From Collinsella sp. (GTDB lineage: Bacteria; Actinomycetota; Coriobacteriia; Coriobacteriales; Coriobacteriaceae), in assembly GCA_019414515.1 (NCBI GenBank), contig DXLX01000006.1, forward strand, positions 1 through 26,450: 26,450 bases of DNA, given 5' to 3'. Made by a program: the position numbers and the translations under genes. Below the pieces are notes generated by a model. The model was not told the origin of the DNA, did no database searches, and saw only the letters and a program-made list of their open reading frames with translations. Below, piece by piece: positions 23,470 to 26,450 of the stretch. How positions within the stretch are numbered: position 1 is the stretch's first letter; the number at the start of each line of letters is the position of its first letter.

Positions 23470-23601
23470 AAAAAGGTACAGGTTTTTATAGAGGGGTATG
23501 GAGATGTACCTACTAGCTGTACATTTTGCGTAATCTGGGCAAACGCTGATTAAATGCTCGTATAATGGCCTATGTCGAAAGATACAAAAACCTGTACTTT
23601 T
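23470..23601. repeat. inverted repeats flanking the promoter of the exopolysaccharide operon
   Basis: The left repeat (23470-23487), containing AAAAGGTACAGGTTTTT, is inverted at 23586-23601 (AAAAACCTGTACTTTT) with one extra G in the left copy. They enclose 98 bases containing the TATAAT at 23561. A second dyad ATGTAC...GTACAT lies inside at about 23505-23525, so four TGTAC half-sites are present. This may be a switchable segment or a multi-site operator. No recombinase gene is in the window. Confidence 0.7.
23561..23566 (+). promoter_or_regulatory. -10 box of the exopolysaccharide operon promoter
   Basis: A consensus TATAAT with no convincing -35 (TGGGCAAA lies at roughly the right place, 23536-23543), which suggests an activator or an alternative upstream element. 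Transcription would start near 23573, just before the right inverted repeat, leaving a leader of roughly 115 bases. Confidence 0.65.
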
Positions 23602-23689
23602 GCGACTGTGCCTAGCTGCGAGCGAGAAGTATGTTCTAAACGCCCCCGCATTTGCGTGCATCGCAAAGCCAAAAGAGGGGGGCGAGAAC

Positions 23690-24280
23690 ATGGAACAGAC
23701 GGCACGGCGCCAAGAGCAGCTGCCGGGCGCATTTAACGGCGCCACCAACAATAGCCAGCACGGCCGTGTTCGCTGGTATCTGGTCCACACCCCCAATGGA
23801 AAAGAGCGCGAGACCTGCGAAAAGGTCCGTTGCATTATCCCGCACAACCTTATGCAGGATGCTTTTGTGATGCAAAAGGAGTTCTGGTTTAAGCGGAACG
23901 GCGCATGGTCGCTCCAAACCAAACCCATGTACAAGGAATATTTCTTCGTCGCCACGCACGATGCCGCTGCGCTCGATAGGGCTTTGGCTCAGCTGAGCTT
24001 TGGCTGCCGCATCGCCGGCAGTAGGGAGCGGGCGTACATGCCCATGCCGGACGATGCGCAGGACTGGTACCGCAGTGTGCTGGACAACGACGGCATGGTG
24101 CGCAACAGCGTTGCGCGCATAGAAGATGGCGTGTTGCACATAGAGCAGGGTCCCTTGGTGGGGCAAGAGGCCCGTGTGCACAAGATCGACCGTCATAAGC
24201 GCTGGTGCCTGGTAGACGTGGGCGAAGGTAACTCCGCATTTAGGGAGCTGCTACCGCTCGACGTTCCCAGCAAAACGTAA
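23690..24280 (+). CDS. NusG-paralogue transcription antiterminator (LoaP/UpxY-like)
   Basis: 196 residues. After a 27-residue variable tail comes an NGN domain (RWYLVHTPNGKERETCEKVR onward), and near 150-180 a KOW domain with the typical EQGPLVGQEARVHKIDRHKR. Such specialised NusG relatives head polysaccharide or secondary-metabolite operons and let RNA polymerase pass terminators across the long transcript. First gene of the operon here, followed by an initiating sugar transferase, which matches LoaP contexts. ATG 23690 is chosen for GAGGGGGGCGAG just upstream; the frame extending to 23600 enters the leader and right inverted repeat. Whether it belongs to LoaP, UpxY or RfaH subgroup is not decided by eye. 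Confidence 0.85.
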   Translation: MEQTARRQEQLPGAFNGATNNSQHGRVRWYLVHTPNGKERETCEKVRCIIPHNLMQDAFVMQKEFWFKRNGAWSLQTKPMYKEYFFVATHDAAALDRALAQLSFGCRIAGSRERAYMPMPDDAQDWYRSVLDNDGMVRNSVARIEDGVLHIEQGPLVGQEARVHKIDRHKRWCLVDVGEGNSAFRELLPLDVPSKT

Positions 24281-24333
24281 GGGAGACGTTGCACCAGCTA
24301 TTCGTTCGCATTTTTGAATTTACCGATTGAGGG

Positions 24334-24357
24334 ATCCCTGGGGAACGGGATGTATTT
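24334..24357 (+). promoter_or_regulatory. small hairpin and T-run over the ribosome site of the sugar transferase gene
   Basis: ATCCC (24334-24338) can pair with GGGAT (24347-24351) around TGGGGAAC, followed by GTATTTTT. The loop and 3' arm contain the GGGGAACGGGA ribosome site. It is a possible target for the antiterminator encoded just upstream, but the stem is short. Confidence 0.3.
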
Positions 24358-25113
24358 TTGACTGTGGCTGCTAAAGAAGTAACAAAGAGCTGTGCGCCTG
24401 CGGGGGCGGCACTGATTGCCCAGGCCATGGACCGGCGCGAGGGCGCCGGCCGTTACAAGGCCATGCAATCCATCATGGACTGGGACCGCTCGCGCTTGGC
24501 ATATAGGGCAGTGAAGCGCGCATTCGACATCGTGTTCAGCGGTGCCGTGCTCCTCGTCATCGCTGTGCCCAGCCTGGTGCTGGCCGCGGCCATCCGACTG
24601 GAGAGCGAGGGCAGCCCCTTCTATAGTCAGATCCGCGTTGGCCGCACCCGTCCCGACGGTAGTTTGACTACCTTCCGCATGTGGAAGTTCCGCTCCATGT
24701 ACAAGGACGCCGACGAGCGCCTCGCCGAGCTCAGGGAGCAGAACGAGATCGCCGGCGCCATGTTCAAGATGAAGAATGACCCGCGTGTCACCAAGATTGG
24801 AAAGTTCATCCGCAAGCACTCCATCGACGAGTTCCCGCAGTTCCTGAACGTGTTCATGGGTCAGATGTCCGTCGTCGGCCCGCGCCCGCCGCTGCCCAAC
24901 GAGGTCGCGGAGTATACCGAGTACGACCTGCAGCGCTTGGCTGTGAAGCCGGGCATTACCGGCTGGTGGCAGGTGACTGACCGCAACGATACCGACTTCG
25001 ACGGCATGGTCCGCCGCGACCTCGAGTACATAGCCAAGCGCGGAATTATCACTGACCTCAAGATCGTCTTCCTCACGGTTCTGGAGGTCTTCAGCGGGAG
25101 CGATGCGTACTAA
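24358..25113 (+). CDS. undecaprenyl-phosphate sugar-1-phosphate transferase (initiating exopolysaccharide enzyme)
   Basis: 251 residues of the bacterial sugar transferase family (PF02397). It loads the first sugar phosphate from a UDP-sugar onto undecaprenyl phosphate at the inner membrane face. A single membrane helix, FDIVFSGAVLLVIAVPSLVL, starts near residue 55. The catalytic core has FRMWKFRSMYKDAD, then KIGKFIRKHSIDEFPQFLNV, SVVGPRPPLP and KPGITGWWQV, all family hallmarks. It has only one membrane helix, like the short EpsL/PglC type, not the five-helix WbaP type. TTG 24358 is taken as start, with GGGGAACGGGA upstream; an ATG at 24427 is a shorter option. The stop overlaps the next start by one base (TAATG). 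Confidence 0.93.
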   Translation: MTVAAKEVTKSCAPAGAALIAQAMDRREGAGRYKAMQSIMDWDRSRLAYRAVKRAFDIVFSGAVLLVIAVPSLVLAAAIRLESEGSPFYSQIRVGRTRPDGSLTTFRMWKFRSMYKDADERLAELREQNEIAGAMFKMKNDPRVTKIGKFIRKHSIDEFPQFLNVFMGQMSVVGPRPPLPNEVAEYTEYDLQRLAVKPGITGWWQVTDRNDTDFDGMVRRDLEYIAKRGIITDLKIVFLTVLEVFSGSDAY

Positions 25114-26279
25114 TGCAGCATGTTTTCATCATCGGATCCAAGGGGATTCCGGCAAACTACGGCGGCTACGAGACATTCGTGGAGAAGCTGACCGAGAATC
25201 AGGTATCCCACGACATCAAGTACCACGTGGCATGCGCCGTGGACTCCGCCGAGCAAGTCGGCGAGTTCGAGCACAACGGGGCGCACTGCTTCAACGTGCT
25301 GCGTAGGCCCGTCGGCGCCGCGAGGGCTATTTTCTACGACATCGACGCCCTCAAGTGGTGCATCGCCTATATCGAGGAGAACCGGGTCGAGCACCCCATC
25401 GTCTACGTGCTGGCCTGTCGCATCGGGCCATTCTTCGGCAGGTACGTGAACAGGATCCACGCCCTTGGCGGCAAGGTCCTCGTGAACCCCGACGGGCACG
25501 AGTGGAAGCGCGCCAAGTGGAGCGCGCCCGTCCGAAAGTACTGGAAGCTCTCGGAGCGCGGGATGGTCAAGCACGCCGACCTGATGGTGTGCGATTCCAA
25601 GAACATCGAGAAGTACATTCGCGGGGAGTATACCGACTTGGATCCCGAGACGACCTTCATCGCCTACGGAGCCGACATCAAGCGCTCAGCGCTCGCGGAC
25701 GACGACCCCAAGTTCACGGGATGGCTCTCCGAGAAGGGCCTCGAGCCCTTCGGCTACTACCTGGTTGTGGGACGCTTCGTGCCCGAGAACAACTACGAGA
25801 CCATGATCCGGGAGTTCATGGCTTCCGACTCCAAGCGCGACTTTGCGCTCGTGACGGGAGTGGACGACTCCTTCCTCGCAGAACTCGAGCGGAAAACGCA
25901 CTTCAAGTCCGATCCACGCATCAAGTTCGTGGGGACTGTCTATGATCAGGAACTCTTGAAGAAGATTCGTGAGCAGGCTTACGGCTACTTCCACGGTCAC
26001 GAGGTCGGTGGTACCAATCCGAGCCTCTTGGAGGCGCTGGCATCCACGCGCCTCAACCTTCTTCTCGATGTCGGCTTCAACCGTGAGGTCGCCGAGGATT
26101 CTGCCCTGTATTGGGACAAGAAGTCTGGGGACTTGGCTGAACTTATCAACCGTGCTGACGCGATGGACATGAAGTCGATCGAGGAGTTCGATGCAGCCTC
26201 GACTTCCGTTATTCGCGTCCGGTATTCGTGGCGGTTTATTACCGACAGCTACGAAGACCTTTTCCTTGGAAAGGAATAG
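25113..26279 (+). CDS. DUF1972 glycosyltransferase, probable rhamnosyltransferase
   Basis: 388 residues with GT-B organisation. The N-terminal FIIGSKGIPANYGGYETFVE is the DUF1972 (PF09314) signature found in streptococcal Cps2T/RgpA-type rhamnosyltransferases, which add L-rhamnose to the sugar loaded by the initiating enzyme. The C-terminal half has LVVGRFVPENNYETMIREF and HGHEVGGTNPSLLEALAS, the family 4 nucleotide-sugar site with its E-x7-E type acid. Translationally coupled to the sugar transferase. The following rfbA supplies dTDP-rhamnose, which supports the donor assignment. Linkage and acceptor are inferred. Confidence 0.9.
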   Translation: MQHVFIIGSKGIPANYGGYETFVEKLTENQVSHDIKYHVACAVDSAEQVGEFEHNGAHCFNVLRRPVGAARAIFYDIDALKWCIAYIEENRVEHPIVYVLACRIGPFFGRYVNRIHALGGKVLVNPDGHEWKRAKWSAPVRKYWKLSERGMVKHADLMVCDSKNIEKYIRGEYTDLDPETTFIAYGADIKRSALADDDPKFTGWLSEKGLEPFGYYLVVGRFVPENNYETMIREFMASDSKRDFALVTGVDDSFLAELERKTHFKSDPRIKFVGTVYDQELLKKIREQAYGYFHGHEVGGTNPSLLEALASTRLNLLLDVGFNREVAEDSALYWDKKSGDLAELINRADAMDMKSIEEFDAASTSVIRVRYSWRFITDSYEDLFLGKE

Positions 26280-26283
26280 TGCA

Positions 26284-26450
26284 TTGAAGGGCATCATTCT
26301 CGCCGGTGGATCCGGCACACGCCTGTACCCGCTCACGCTCGTGACCTCCAAGCAGCTGCTGCCGGTCTACGACAAGCCCATGATCTACTACCCGCTGTCC
26401 ACCCTCATGCTGGCGGGCATCAGGGACATCCTGGTCATCTCCACGCCGAC
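26284..26450 (+). CDS. rfbA: glucose-1-phosphate thymidylyltransferase, N-terminal part (runs off the window)
   Basis: 55 codons are visible, starting with TTG at 26284, with AAAGGA about 10 bases upstream. KGIILAGGSGTRLYPLTLVT and SKQLLPVYDKPMIYYPLSTL are the nucleotide-binding and substrate motifs of RmlA/RfbA. It makes dTDP-glucose from dTTP and glucose-1-phosphate, the first step to dTDP-L-rhamnose. It lies 4 bases after the rhamnosyltransferase-like gene in the same operon. The rest of the gene, and probably rfbBCD, continues beyond the window. Confidence 0.95.
   Translation, partial: MKGIILAGGSGTRLYPLTLVTSKQLLPVYDKPMIYYPLSTLMLAGIRDILVISTP

Overview
The window is GC-rich DNA with dense gene packing and strong C/G third-position bias. 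Gene content and order (selB end-selC, tig-clpP-clpX, valS-folC, a NusG-paralogue-led exopolysaccharide operon, a glpA/glpB/DUF1667-type operon) point to a gut Coriobacteriia, most like Collinsella. This assignment is an inference; there is no rRNA in the window to confirm it.

Left part (1-7060): the last codons of a gene that looks like selB are followed by a selenocysteine tRNA (anticodon TCA) with its own terminator. Then come mobA (molybdenum cofactor guanylyltransferase), a small Cys-rich DUF3343 'Se/S carrier-like' protein, NADP-type glutamate dehydrogenase, and a two-gene molybdenum hydroxylase: an FAD subunit translationally coupled to a 943-residue fusion of the 2Fe-2S and Mo-binding parts. 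Selenium and molybdenum functions are therefore side by side.

Middle part (7060-16800): tRNA-Leu(TAG), then the protein folding and quality-control set tig, clpP and clpX, then valS and folC on the plus strand, and a convergent M24 Xaa-Pro peptidase on the minus strand.

Right part (16800-26450): a minus-strand three-gene operon (GlpA-like flavoprotein with a BFD-type 2Fe-2S tail, GlpB-like pyridine nucleotide oxidoreductase, DUF1667). A 727-bp divergent region follows that carries an array of six regularly spaced 57-bp palindromic units. Then come a two-TM double zinc-ribbon protein, thrS without the usual N-terminal TGS domain, and the start of an exopolysaccharide operon: a LoaP/UpxY-like NusG paralogue, an initiating sugar-phosphate transferase, a DUF1972 rhamnosyltransferase-like enzyme and the start of rfbA (dTDP-rhamnose pathway). 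The promoter of that operon lies between 16-18-bp inverted repeats, which makes a switchable promoter worth testing.

A theme of the window is that many intergenic gaps hold long, unusually good palindromes (about 1427-1469, 3112-3185, 10871-10951, 11027-11142, 13950-14048, 15497-15628, 16830-16896, 20373-20831, 23470-23601). One family occurs twice here. The six-unit array is the strongest candidate for something undescribed.
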